The position numbers and the translations under genes were made by a program. This document shows positions 27,664 through 35,751 of a stretch of DNA of 64,000 nt, in pieces. Every line of letters starts with the position of its first letter. Positions within the stretch are counted from its first letter, which is position 1. The notes below the pieces were generated by a model. It saw only the letters and a program-made list of their open reading frames with translations, did not search any database and had not been told where the DNA came from. Source of the DNA: Paenibacillus paridis (GTDB lineage Bacteria; Bacillota; Bacilli; Paenibacillales; Paenibacillaceae); assembly GCF_006345825.1 (NCBI RefSeq), contig NZ_VCIX01000077.1, positions 81,581 through 145,580 of the forward strand, read 5' to 3'.

Positions 27664-27701
27664 CAAAAAAAGAAGCTTCCCGCCAAAATCGGGAAGCTTC
27701 T
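27664..27701 (-). terminator. Terminator after hflC
   Basis: AGAAGCTTCCCG pairs with CGGGAAGCTTCT around a seven-base loop and is followed on the minus strand by seven T. It starts just after the hflC stop codon. Confidence 0.9.
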
Positions 27702-27704
27702 TCT

Positions 27705-28571
27705 CTATTTGCCTAGCAATATTTTTGCATAAGGCGAGTCGATCGGGATCATGATGACCGGCTCGTTTTGCAATGTGGTGGAGTAGCTTTGCAGTGTACG
27801 ATAGAAGTTGTAGAACTGCGGGTCGCTGCCGTAGGCTTTGTTATAAATAACCGCTGCCTCGCGCTCGCCTTCCGCTACAATTTTCTTCGCATCCGCTTGT
27901 GCCTGTGCCAACAGCTCCGTTGCTGTACGGTCTGCCTTCGACGTGATTTTGCGCGATTCCTCGTCACCTTCGGATAAATAGCGTGCAGCAATCGATTGAC
28001 GATCGGAGATCATCCGGTTGTACACGCTTTGCTTATTCTCTTCTGGCAAGTCAGTACGCTTAATCCGGACATCGATGACTTCGATGCCGTAATTGTCCCT
28101 GGTCAAAGCCGTAATAACATCCTTCGTAATTTCATCATTAATATTGCCCCGCGCTGTGTTCTCGCTAATGATGTTATCGTAATTAACCTCCGATAGCTTA
28201 CGTCTTACGGAGTTGTATACGGCCTCGTCGATCCGCTGAACGCCACCGCTGACCGATTGTACCGTTCTTAGAAATTGCGAAGCGTTCGTAATCCGCCATA
28301 CCGTGTAGTTATCCACGACAATCGGCTTTTGGTCCTTCGTAAGTATCGTTGTCGGAGTGCTTTCGTAAGTCATTTGATATTTAGGCAGCGTTGAGACATT
28401 TTCGATAAACGGAAGCTTGAACTTAAGGCCCGGCTCCGGCACCGCTCTCATTGCTTCACCGAAGCGTAGCACGACCTTGTATTCGCCTTCCTTGACGATG
28501 TACATCGAACCCGAACCTAAAATAACCACGACCAATACAATAATAAGCGTTATCCACTGGTTTCTTTTCAT
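27705..28571 (-). CDS. hflC: HflC-like SPFH membrane protein (FtsH modulator)
   Basis: 288 residues. An N-terminal membrane anchor (WITLIIVLVVVILGSGSMYIV) is followed by an SPFH/band-7 domain (YKVVLRFGEAMRAVPEPGLKFKLPFIENV) and a charged coiled-coil region (RKITSKADRTATELLAQAQADAKKIVAEGERE). It overlaps the upstream hflK by 4 bp (ATGA), indicating translational coupling. In other bacteria HflK and HflC form a large cage around the FtsH protease and modulate its activity. Length is a little short of the E. coli protein (334). The start is preceded by AAGGAGG. Confidence 0.9.
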   Translation of the reverse strand: MKRNQWITLIIVLVVVILGSGSMYIVKEGEYKVVLRFGEAMRAVPEPGLKFKLPFIENVSTLPKYQMTYESTPTTILTKDQKPIVVDNYTVWRITNASQFLRTVQSVSGGVQRIDEAVYNSVRRKLSEVNYDNIISENTARGNINDEITKDVITALTRDNYGIEVIDVRIKRTDLPEENKQSVYNRMISDRQSIAARYLSEGDEESRKITSKADRTATELLAQAQADAKKIVAEGEREAAVIYNKAYGSDPQFYNFYRTLQSYSTTLQNEPVIMIPIDSPYAKILLGK

Positions 28572-29644
28572 TGTGCAGTACCTCCTTGCGGAGCTTCTGC
28601 AACCGGTGGCGTCGTTACAGGAGGCGTTGTTGCGCTACCTGTATCGCTGCTGCGCATCAGCTCATTCAGCGGCAAATAGTTTACCGTGTCGCTGTTAGAA
28701 TTGGTGATGAAAATTTTAGCATTTGGCAATATTTTCTCAAGCGTCTCCAAAATCAAACGGCTCTGGGTAACATTCGGATTGTTTTTGTACTCTCCGAAAA
28801 TCGCGTTAAACTGGGCAACGTCACCCTCTGCGTTCAAAATCCGTGATTTCTTCTGGCCTTCCGCATTCTCCAGAAGCGCCTGCGCTTCGCCTCGCGCCTT
28901 AGGAATCCGGTCATTCTCATATTTTGCTGCGTTGTTGATCTTTGTGTTTTTCTCCTCGCGCGCATTCGTTACTTCGCGGAAGGCTTCTGCAACCTGACCG
29001 CTTGGCGGCTCAATATCCTGGAACTTGATATCAATAATTTGAATGCCCGTTTGATACTTCGATTGCAGCTCAATTAGCTTCTCGCGAACCTTATCCTGAA
29101 TGACGGTTTTTCCGTCTGTGATCGCGTAATCAAGCTTCTCCGAGCCGATAACCGCACGGATCGATGAGCTGGCCGCATTGCGCAGGAACTGCTCTGCATC
29201 CGAGATATTATACAAATAATCATGAATATTGCTGATTTTCCACTGAACGACCGCATCTGCCGATACGATGTTTTCATCGCCCGTGATCATCATCGCTTCC
29301 TCATCAACTGGAATCGCAGCCGATCCCTCTTGACGGTAGCCGATATGAATACGCTGCGTGAGCTCAGCCGGAACGGTGATTACCTGCTGGACCGGATAGG
29401 GCCATTTAAAATGCAGTCCCGCCGAAGTCTCCCCCGAATATTTGCCGAACGTCAGGATTGCCGCCCGCTCCTGCTCTTGTACGGTGTAGAATGATGAGGA
29501 CCCTAGAAAAATTGCTAGCACGGCGATAACGCCGCCAATAATGATCTTCCTCACCGTAGCCGGATTAAGCTCTGGCGGTCTTCGTCCGCTCATGCTTTGG
29601 TTAGGCGGTTGGTTCTGGTTCTGATCCATGAAGCTCAATGACAT
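28568..29644 (-). CDS. hflK: HflK-like SPFH membrane protein (FtsH modulator)
   Basis: 358 residues. A Q/N/P-rich cytosolic tail (NQNQPPNQSMSGRRPPELNP) precedes the membrane segment IIIGGVIAVLAIFLGSSSFY. Then come an SPFH domain (QERAAILTFGKYSGETSAGLHFKWPYPVQ) and a coiled-coil stretch (AREEKNTKINNAAKYENDRIP). A C-terminal Thr/Pro-rich tail ends the protein. It is first in a two-gene operon with hflC. The ribosome site AAGGGGAG is unusually close to the ATG at 29644; the next in-frame ATG 15 bases later has a poorer spacing, so the first is kept. The hflK assignment rests on order and the tail; the SPFH family call is firm. Confidence 0.88.
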   Translation of the reverse strand: MSLSFMDQNQNQPPNQSMSGRRPPELNPATVRKIIIGGVIAVLAIFLGSSSFYTVQEQERAAILTFGKYSGETSAGLHFKWPYPVQQVITVPAELTQRIHIGYRQEGSAAIPVDEEAMMITGDENIVSADAVVQWKISNIHDYLYNISDAEQFLRNAASSSIRAVIGSEKLDYAITDGKTVIQDKVREKLIELQSKYQTGIQIIDIKFQDIEPPSGQVAEAFREVTNAREEKNTKINNAAKYENDRIPKARGEAQALLENAEGQKKSRILNAEGDVAQFNAIFGEYKNNPNVTQSRLILETLEKILPNAKIFITNSNSDTVNYLPLNELMRSSDTGSATTPPVTTPPVAEAPQGGTAQ

Positions 29645-29810
29645 CTCTCCCCTTCCAAGTCATTCTTGGTTTATGCGAAAAAAAATCGCTATAAGGGATA
29701 ATACGGAGAAGCCCGCCAAAGGTCACGGATTTTTCGCAAATTTTGTTATTTTGCCTAATAAACATTCATATCTCTTCATTTTGCTGCGAATTAAGCCGTC
29801 TTGGTTGCCT

Positions 29811-31871
29811 TTAAGCCTGTACGAATTGCAAAAGCTTCGACTCAGACGCTGACAGCTCGATCCTATATTCCGATGCGCCTGCTTCTATCCGCTGCTCTTG
29901 CCCGCTCCACAAGTCACGAACGATTATCCCCTTAGAGGAATCTATGCCTATTCTTGCGAATGATGCGGATTTCACCGTTTCGTTCTCATTGTCAAAGTTA
30001 AAGGCTGCTACATAAATCTCTTCTCCTGAGCTAAGCGAAAATAAATCCTCACCCTTGGTGCCGCTAACGCCCTCCACCGGACGGAACGTTTCCCCGCGCT
30101 TCGCAAGCGCCATGACCTCTTTGTTCGTCATCCATGCTTTCGCGCGGCGCGCGGCTTCCTCCACACGGTAATCATCGCCGAGCAGCAGGGAAGTGCCGGA
30201 TATCACCCCGCTGTTCAAACGGCTTCTGCCCTCGTGCTCGCTCGTTGCGCGCTGATTGTCGCTTTTGTACAATACCACATGGTCAGGATCGTTATAGCGA
30301 TACAGATTGTCATTAATCCACCAGCCGTAGGTAAGCGCGTTAAGCATATATTCCGTATCGTTAATCGTTCCGAAAGCGTCACAGGAAACCCGGCGGCTGT
30401 GAGCATAGCCGTGCGGAAACAGCGGAGCGATCGACAAATTAATCAAGAACGGACGGCCCACCCGCTCCGGCGCAAGCGTATCTCTAACCAGCGCCATGCC
30501 GATATTATAGGCCTGTATGCCCGTCCGCACGCCGTCTTGGTGAAAAATCCCTTCCATCGCGCCGTGCGTGAGGAAGTCCAGCTTCACATAATCAAAGCCA
30601 AGCTCCACAAAGCTGTCCAAGCTTCTCTTGATTCGCTCCTGCGCTTCAGGATGTGTTGGGTCAATCGGGAATGCTCCATCGAGCTTAGGCAGCGGCCGTC
30701 CCGCTTGATCCTTGATTAGAATGTCGCGGTAGAGCACGCGGCCATCGGTTCCTTCTACCGGCGAATCCGGATCGCTTCCCCAGAACGCGAATGGCGTATA
30801 ATAGATGCCCGGCTTCTGGCCATTCCCCTTTACTCTTCGAACAGCATCCTTCAGCTGCTCCTCCGGCAAGCTATTCCAAAACGCATCAAAATTCACGTAT
30901 AAGCTGTCGTTGTCGTCAGCAAAGCCGTTTTGCTGCAGCTCCTTGGCAAAGAAATCAGAGGTATGCGTATAGACATCGTAATCCAGCTTGCTCATAACGG
31001 CAGACCAGCTATTCCAGCCCATCGGAATGCCGCCTTCCCACGGAAGGGCCGGTGTCAGCACCGCATTAGCCTTGCCGTATTGTTCCAGCCCGTCGCGATA
31101 ATCGGCAAACGCGCCTACGAAGATCGTTGGCGATACGATGCTTTTGCCGCGAAGGGCGCCATGAGCTAATGTATCTCTAGTTTGCATGTCGGCAGCGCCG
31201 CCAAAAACGCGAAGCCGGCCAACCGCTTCGGCAAAGGTGCCTTCCACGACGATGCCCGTTTTCCAGCTATCATGCGTAACCGAGCCAATAACAAATCCGT
31301 TTCTGCTCTGCGAGCGATAAATCGCTGTCGTCTCATAGCTTTGCACGCTGCAAGGGATCGCATGGGAAGCGAAGCGTACCCATTTGTCGTTATCAAAGGG
31401 GATAAACAGCGTTCTGATCTCCTCGACCGGCTCTGCGCTATCTCCAAATTCGGCCACGCTACCGTCATTCAAATAGGCAGCTAATGGCGTCAGTTCATTG
31501 GTTTCCCATTCGAATTCATTTTCGGCCTCAAGCTCTGTGAGCAAATACGGAAGCTGCTCATACATCCGGAAATGCTGGCGCAGCGTTGGCTTGCCAAGCT
31601 CCTCATGCTCAAAGCTCCAGCGCAACCCTCTGCCATAGCCATCCTCAATCGGTTGAATTCCTGACTGGCGAACAGCATGCTTCGTATAATAAGTAGAGCG
31701 CAGCTGCGCTAGACCATAACGAGCTTCCGCATAAAGGCCGCTCAAGGCTTCGCCGCTGCTCCATCGCAGCGTAAGCTCGCCATTCGTCAGGTTTGCCGTT
31801 GCCTGAACGACACCATTCTCCACTATAAATTCATTCTGTCCATGCTCCAGCTTAAATGTTCCGATTTCCAT
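29811..31871 (-). CDS. Alpha-galactosidase-like glycosidase, clan GH-D (GH27/GH36), cytoplasmic form
   Basis: 686 residues, no signal peptide. The N-terminal ~260 residues are a beta-rich domain, followed by a TIM barrel beginning PMGWNSWSAVMSKLDYD. The likely nucleophile is Asp432 in YVKLDFLTHGAMEG, and a C-terminal beta domain follows. It is clearly related to the secreted enzyme at 39199-42222 (PVGWNSWGAYESDLSYD; FIKIDFLSHGSFEG). It lies downstream of the binding-protein gene, separated by a strong hairpin, and would hydrolyse imported alpha-galactosides inside the cell. An AAAGGAG site precedes the ATG. Family 27 versus 36 cannot be settled by eye, and related alpha-sugar specificities are possible. 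Confidence 0.78.
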   Translation of the reverse strand: MEIGTFKLEHGQNEFIVENGVVQATANLTNGELTLRWSSGEALSGLYAEARYGLAQLRSTYYTKHAVRQSGIQPIEDGYGRGLRWSFEHEELGKPTLRQHFRMYEQLPYLLTELEAENEFEWETNELTPLAAYLNDGSVAEFGDSAEPVEEIRTLFIPFDNDKWVRFASHAIPCSVQSYETTAIYRSQSRNGFVIGSVTHDSWKTGIVVEGTFAEAVGRLRVFGGAADMQTRDTLAHGALRGKSIVSPTIFVGAFADYRDGLEQYGKANAVLTPALPWEGGIPMGWNSWSAVMSKLDYDVYTHTSDFFAKELQQNGFADDNDSLYVNFDAFWNSLPEEQLKDAVRRVKGNGQKPGIYYTPFAFWGSDPDSPVEGTDGRVLYRDILIKDQAGRPLPKLDGAFPIDPTHPEAQERIKRSLDSFVELGFDYVKLDFLTHGAMEGIFHQDGVRTGIQAYNIGMALVRDTLAPERVGRPFLINLSIAPLFPHGYAHSRRVSCDAFGTINDTEYMLNALTYGWWINDNLYRYNDPDHVVLYKSDNQRATSEHEGRSRLNSGVISGTSLLLGDDYRVEEAARRAKAWMTNKEVMALAKRGETFRPVEGVSGTKGEDLFSLSSGEEIYVAAFNFDNENETVKSASFARIGIDSSKGIIVRDLWSGQEQRIEAGASEYRIELSASESKLLQFVQA

Positions 31872-31900
31872 TCTTCCTCAGCTCCTTTGTTAAAATGAAA

Positions 31901-31923
31901 GGGGGCCGGCTGAGCCGGCCCCC
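31901..31923 (-). terminator. GC-rich terminator/attenuator between binding-protein and alpha-galactosidase genes
   Basis: A perfect 10-bp stem GGGGGCCGGC / GCCGGCCCCC with a three-base loop lies 16 bp after the binding-protein stop and 30 bp before the alpha-galactosidase start. The minus strand follows with TTTCATTTT, a broken T-run, so partial read-through is plausible. Confidence 0.75.
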
Positions 31924-31939
31924 CAAAGCGCCGTTTGGA

Positions 31940-33556
31940 TTATTTCCAAAGCTCCACGCGTTCTTTGTAATTTGTTGTGAAAATAGCTTCAACCTTTTCG
32001 TCGCCCGCAGCTTTCATATCGCTTAACATTTTGTCAAAGATGCTGCCCGCTTCTTCCGGTGTCTTAGCCATAATCGCTTTTGTCAGGGCTTGCTTCGTAA
32101 TATCATTCACCTTTTGTTCATTCAGCGCTTCAACCGTGCCGCCTTGAGGCCCAAGGGCGTCAAAGAGGACCGTATCATAGACCGAATCGGATAGGTTCTT
32201 GATTGCCATCTGATCCACTACGCCACGCTCGTAACGGCCTGCCAGGTCATACGGAGTTCCGTCGGAGCCTTTGCCGTTCTTGATGAACCACGTCCATTTG
32301 CGGATACCTGTTGACTTCGCGTAGTTGTTAAAATCATTTTTGAAGCCTTCCAATACTTCTGGGCGAGGTGTGCGTTTGCCATCCTTCATATCCCAGTGCT
32401 CGCCTTCAACGCCCCACATAAGCAGGTATTGGCCTTCTTCGCTCGCAAGGAAGTTCATGAACTTCATCGTACGTTCTGCGTTTTTGTTTTTCTTCGTAAT
32501 TGTAATGGCATCCCAGCCTAGTGAGCTGCGGCCGCCGTAAGTGGTTTGACCAGGGTCTACGCCGTCAGCTACCACTTTGTAAGGGAACAATTGCGACTGC
32601 TCGCCACGGTCTTTCAACAAAATCGTATTGGCAGCGCCTGGATCCCAATAAGAGCCGGTGGAAGCAAAGACAGTACCTGTTGCTAGCTTCTGTTCCCAAA
32701 CCTGCTTCTTGTTAATTGCCCATTCTTTGTCAAGCAATCCGCTGCGGTATAGATCATTCATGTACATAACCATTTCACGGTATTTAGGGTCTTTGACATC
32801 GAACTGGATTTGGCCATTGTTCTCGTAGAATTGCTTCAGCCCGAACATTCCTTTGAATGTGCCAAACGATCCGCCGAAGTTTTCTCCATCCATCGTAAGC
32901 GCTGTCGAGTCCTTGCCTTCAATCGTCGGATATTTTGCTTTGAAATCCTGCAGCAGCTGCTTGAACTCGGAAGCAGTGAACGGCACGCCGCCTTCAGCCT
33001 TGTCAGGAGCAAGCTCCTTCAAAATATCTTTACGGATGTTGAAGCCGTAAACCGGTTCATTTTCAACGCCATACCAATTGGAGAGGTAATAGTTTTTGCC
33101 ATCCTTGTAGCGTGTTTTATTCAGTACGTCGCCGTACATCGTCGTTACGTCAGGACCATATTTTTCGATGAGTTCATTTAACGGGATAATTGCCCCTGAT
33201 TCGATATATTTATTAACCAGGTCACTTCTGCGGTCAAACAAGATCATGTCCGGCAAATCGTCGCTCGCCAACATCAGATTGAGCTTCTCCGCGGGATTTC
33301 CCGTCGGCTGTTGAATTTCTATCGTAATGCCCGTACGCTTCGTAATTTCCGACGCTACCGCATTCGTGAATTTATCGCCAGTGTTCTTATCGAAGAAAGT
33401 AAGCGTAAGCGGTTCGGTAGAGTCTGCACCTTCGGCTGCATTGCCTTCGGGCGCTGTCTCTCCGTTATTCTTCGTATTATTGGAGCCACAAGCGGATAAA
33501 GCCGTAATCACAACGATAACGCTTAGAAACATAACTAGCCATTTTTTCATCTTCAT
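31940..33556 (-). CDS. Extracellular sugar-binding lipoprotein (family 1)
   Basis: 538 residues. The signal peptide MKMKKWLVMFLSVIVV ends in lipobox ALSAC with Cys23 as the lipid site, then an N/T/E/G-rich tether. The mature protein shows family-1 binding-protein text: TLTFFDKNTGDKFTNAVASEI, LMLASDDLPDMILFDRRSDLV, YGFNIRKDILKEL and FLASEEGQYLLMWGVEGEHWD. GGGGG lies nine bases before the ATG. It follows its two permeases (34569, 33657) and precedes the alpha-galactosidase, which points to an alpha-galactoside ligand (inference). Unlike the unit at 5-12 kb, the binding protein is last among the transport genes. Confidence 0.88.
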   Translation of the reverse strand: MKMKKWLVMFLSVIVVITALSACGSNNTKNNGETAPEGNAAEGADSTEPLTLTFFDKNTGDKFTNAVASEITKRTGITIEIQQPTGNPAEKLNLMLASDDLPDMILFDRRSDLVNKYIESGAIIPLNELIEKYGPDVTTMYGDVLNKTRYKDGKNYYLSNWYGVENEPVYGFNIRKDILKELAPDKAEGGVPFTASEFKQLLQDFKAKYPTIEGKDSTALTMDGENFGGSFGTFKGMFGLKQFYENNGQIQFDVKDPKYREMVMYMNDLYRSGLLDKEWAINKKQVWEQKLATGTVFASTGSYWDPGAANTILLKDRGEQSQLFPYKVVADGVDPGQTTYGGRSSLGWDAITITKKNKNAERTMKFMNFLASEEGQYLLMWGVEGEHWDMKDGKRTPRPEVLEGFKNDFNNYAKSTGIRKWTWFIKNGKGSDGTPYDLAGRYERGVVDQMAIKNLSDSVYDTVLFDALGPQGGTVEALNEQKVNDITKQALTKAIMAKTPEEAGSIFDKMLSDMKAAGDEKVEAIFTTNYKERVELWK

Positions 33557-33656
33557 CGTATAAATCCCCCTTGTACGTGATCTTATTATAGTACAATTTC
33601 ACCAAAAATCATTTCCGCTAGCGTTCGCATCACCCCCTATCATAACTTCGTACCGG

Positions 33657-34544
33657 TTAGCTCTTTACAGCACCAAGCGTCATGCCTTTAACGAAGTACT
33701 TTTGAAGGAACGGATACACCATCAAAATAGGGAGCGTCGCGACCATTGTCGCTGCCATCCGAATCGTATCCGGCGATACCGCCATCCGTTTGGATGCATC
33801 GGCAAGCTGCTGCGCATCGCCAACCATTGCCCCCGTCTGGTATTGGTTCAAAATTTTCACCAAAACCGCCTGCAGCGTTTTCAAATCCGCGCTATACGTG
33901 AAGACGTATGAATCGAACCAGGAATTCCAGTGCATGATTGCCGTGAACATCCCAATGGTTGCAAGCACCGGCGTCGTCAGCGGCAAAATAATTTTAAAGA
34001 AAATTTGCATGTAATTGGCGCCATCCATTTTGGCCGACTCGTCCAGCTCCTGAGGCAGCTGCTGCATAAAGGTCCGCACGATAATCATATAGAAGACGTT
34101 CATCATGCTTGGCAAAATAAATACCATAAAGTTGTCTATTAGATGCAGGCTCTTCAGAACCATGTAGTAAGGAATCAGTCCACCGCCAAAATACATCGTA
34201 AACACGAAGTACAGCGACCAGAAACGGTTCCCTACAAGCTCCTTCTTGCTGAGCGAGAACGCCAGCATGCTGATGACTACGACGGCGAGCGGCGTACCGA
34301 CAAGCGTCCGCAGCACTGTAACTTTAATGGCCGCCCAAATCTCGCTATCGTTCAAAATTTGCTGATAGCTCGCCAAGCTGAAATCTCTCGGCCACAAATA
34401 TAAATTCCCCCGCAGCGTATCCTCGGCGCTGTTTAGCGAGATAATGAAAATATTCCAGAACGGATAAAAAGTGACGATAAATACCGCGATGATAAATAAG
34501 TAAACGCCGGACATAAACAGAAAATCATTTTTGGACTTGATCAT
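33657..34544 (-). CDS. Sugar ABC transporter permease, LplC/YtcP type
   Basis: 295-residue membrane permease. It has the family start (FLFMSGVYLFIIAVFIVTFYPFWNIFIISLN), the NLYLWPRDFSLASYQQIL loop, FGGGLIPYYMVLKSL, coupling loop LDESAKMDGANYMQIFF and C-terminus YPFLQKYFVKGMTLGAVKS. GAGGAG precedes the ATG. It follows the LplB-type gene by 24 bp and is the second channel subunit of the alpha-galactoside unit. Confidence 0.9.
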   Translation of the reverse strand: MIKSKNDFLFMSGVYLFIIAVFIVTFYPFWNIFIISLNSAEDTLRGNLYLWPRDFSLASYQQILNDSEIWAAIKVTVLRTLVGTPLAVVVISMLAFSLSKKELVGNRFWSLYFVFTMYFGGGLIPYYMVLKSLHLIDNFMVFILPSMMNVFYMIIVRTFMQQLPQELDESAKMDGANYMQIFFKIILPLTTPVLATIGMFTAIMHWNSWFDSYVFTYSADLKTLQAVLVKILNQYQTGAMVGDAQQLADASKRMAVSPDTIRMAATMVATLPILMVYPFLQKYFVKGMTLGAVKS

Positions 34545-34568
34545 AGCGTGATCTCCTCTTCCTTTTTA

Positions 34569-35558
34569 CTAGAACAGCGACTGCTCATTCATTTTTTTGG
34601 CCATCGTGTTAACGCTTAAGACAAGGATGAATGCGACGACTGATTTGAATAAACCGACTGCTGCACCGTAAGAGAACATCCCGTTTTGCAAACCGTATTT
34701 GTACGTATACGTATCGATAACTTCCGAATATTGCAGGACCGTATTGTTTTGCAGCAAAAATTGTTGGTCAAATCCGGCATTCAGAATGCCGCCGACAGCA
34801 AGAATCGCGAGAATAATAACGGTCGGTTTGATCGATGGCAGCGTAATGTGAACAATTTGTTTAAGCCGGCTTGCCCCGTCAACCTTTGCGACCTCATATA
34901 GCTCTGGGTTAATTGCCGATATGGCTGCCAGGTACATAATGGCGTTAAAGCCCATATCCTTCCACGTATTGGAGATAGCGATGATCCACCAGAACAATGG
35001 CCCTTTTTGCATAAATTGAATCGGCTCATCGATGAAGCCAAGCCCGGTCAAAATATTGTTAAGCACGCCCCCGGAGGAGAGCACCGTAATAATGATGTTT
35101 GCCGCGATGACCCATGAAATAAAGTGAGGCATATAAGATACCGTTTGAAAGGTTTTCTTGAACCATCCGTTCTTCAGCTCATTAATCATGAGCGCCAACA
35201 GGATCGGCATGGGGAAACCGAACAGCAAGGATAAGAAGCTTTGGGCGAGCGTGTTGCGCATAACCCTATAAAAATCGCCATTCGTAAAGAAATAATTGAA
35301 CCATTCGAGACCAACAAACTCTGTTGTGAAAAATTGGCCAAAGAATGAGCCGCCGCCCGGCGAGTAATTAATGAAGGCCATGTATAAGCCAAACATTGGT
35401 ACGTAAGAAAATAACAGTGTGACGACTAAGGCCGGCAGCATCAGCACATACAATAGCCGCTGCTCCTTCAATCTTCCCCATACATTCGATTTTCCGATTT
35501 TCCGCTTCCCTTGTGGTGGGACCGATTTACTTGGTTCCGCTTTCATTATTGATTCCAT
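34569..35558 (-). CDS. Sugar ABC transporter permease, LplB type
   Basis: 329 residues from ATG 35558, chosen because AGGAGG lies eight bases upstream; a start 42 bases earlier has no site. It begins with a basic tail, then LLYVLMLPALVVTLLFSYVPMFGLYMAF-type text (first membrane segment), TVSYMPHFISWVIAANI and the coupling loop YEVAKVDGASRLKQI. It is the first gene of the minus-strand operon to 29811 and is divergent from the YesN regulator gene at 35752, the usual arrangement for a regulator facing its target. Confidence 0.9.
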   Translation of the reverse strand: MESIMKAEPSKSVPPQGKRKIGKSNVWGRLKEQRLLYVLMLPALVVTLLFSYVPMFGLYMAFINYSPGGGSFFGQFFTTEFVGLEWFNYFFTNGDFYRVMRNTLAQSFLSLLFGFPMPILLALMINELKNGWFKKTFQTVSYMPHFISWVIAANIIITVLSSGGVLNNILTGLGFIDEPIQFMQKGPLFWWIIAISNTWKDMGFNAIMYLAAISAINPELYEVAKVDGASRLKQIVHITLPSIKPTVIILAILAVGGILNAGFDQQFLLQNNTVLQYSEVIDTYTYKYGLQNGMFSYGAAVGLFKSVVAFILVLSVNTMAKKMNEQSLF

Positions 35559-35598
35559 TTTATAGCCTCCTGCCAGTCTTGCGTTGCTTTGTGTTTTC

Positions 35599-35604
35599 AT
35601 TATA
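35599..35604 (-). promoter_or_regulatory. Probable -10 box of the alpha-galactoside transport operon
   Basis: A perfect TATAAT on the minus strand lies about 40 bp before the permease start codon. At 17-bp spacing the -35 is only TAGAAT, a poor match, as expected for a promoter that needs an AraC-type activator such as the divergent YesN protein. Confidence 0.5.
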
Positions 35605-35687
35605 GGTCTGGCGAGCCGCTCATTCTATACAAGCATTTACCGATTCGTAGCTCAAAATGACAATAATCCATTTGCTCCATTGTTGAA

Positions 35688-35728
35688 ATGTATCATAGCG
35701 GATAAACTAGTTAGACATCCTGATACAT
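35688..35728. promoter_or_regulatory. Inverted repeat in the regulator/transporter divergent region
   Basis: ATGTATCA (35688-35695) and TGATACAT (35721-35728) are perfect 8-bp arms separated by 25 bp, just upstream of the YesN start at 35752. They could be an operator for autoregulation or for the divergent operon. Confidence 0.45.
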
Positions 35729-35751
35729 GAGATAAAAGGTGGGAGACGGGC

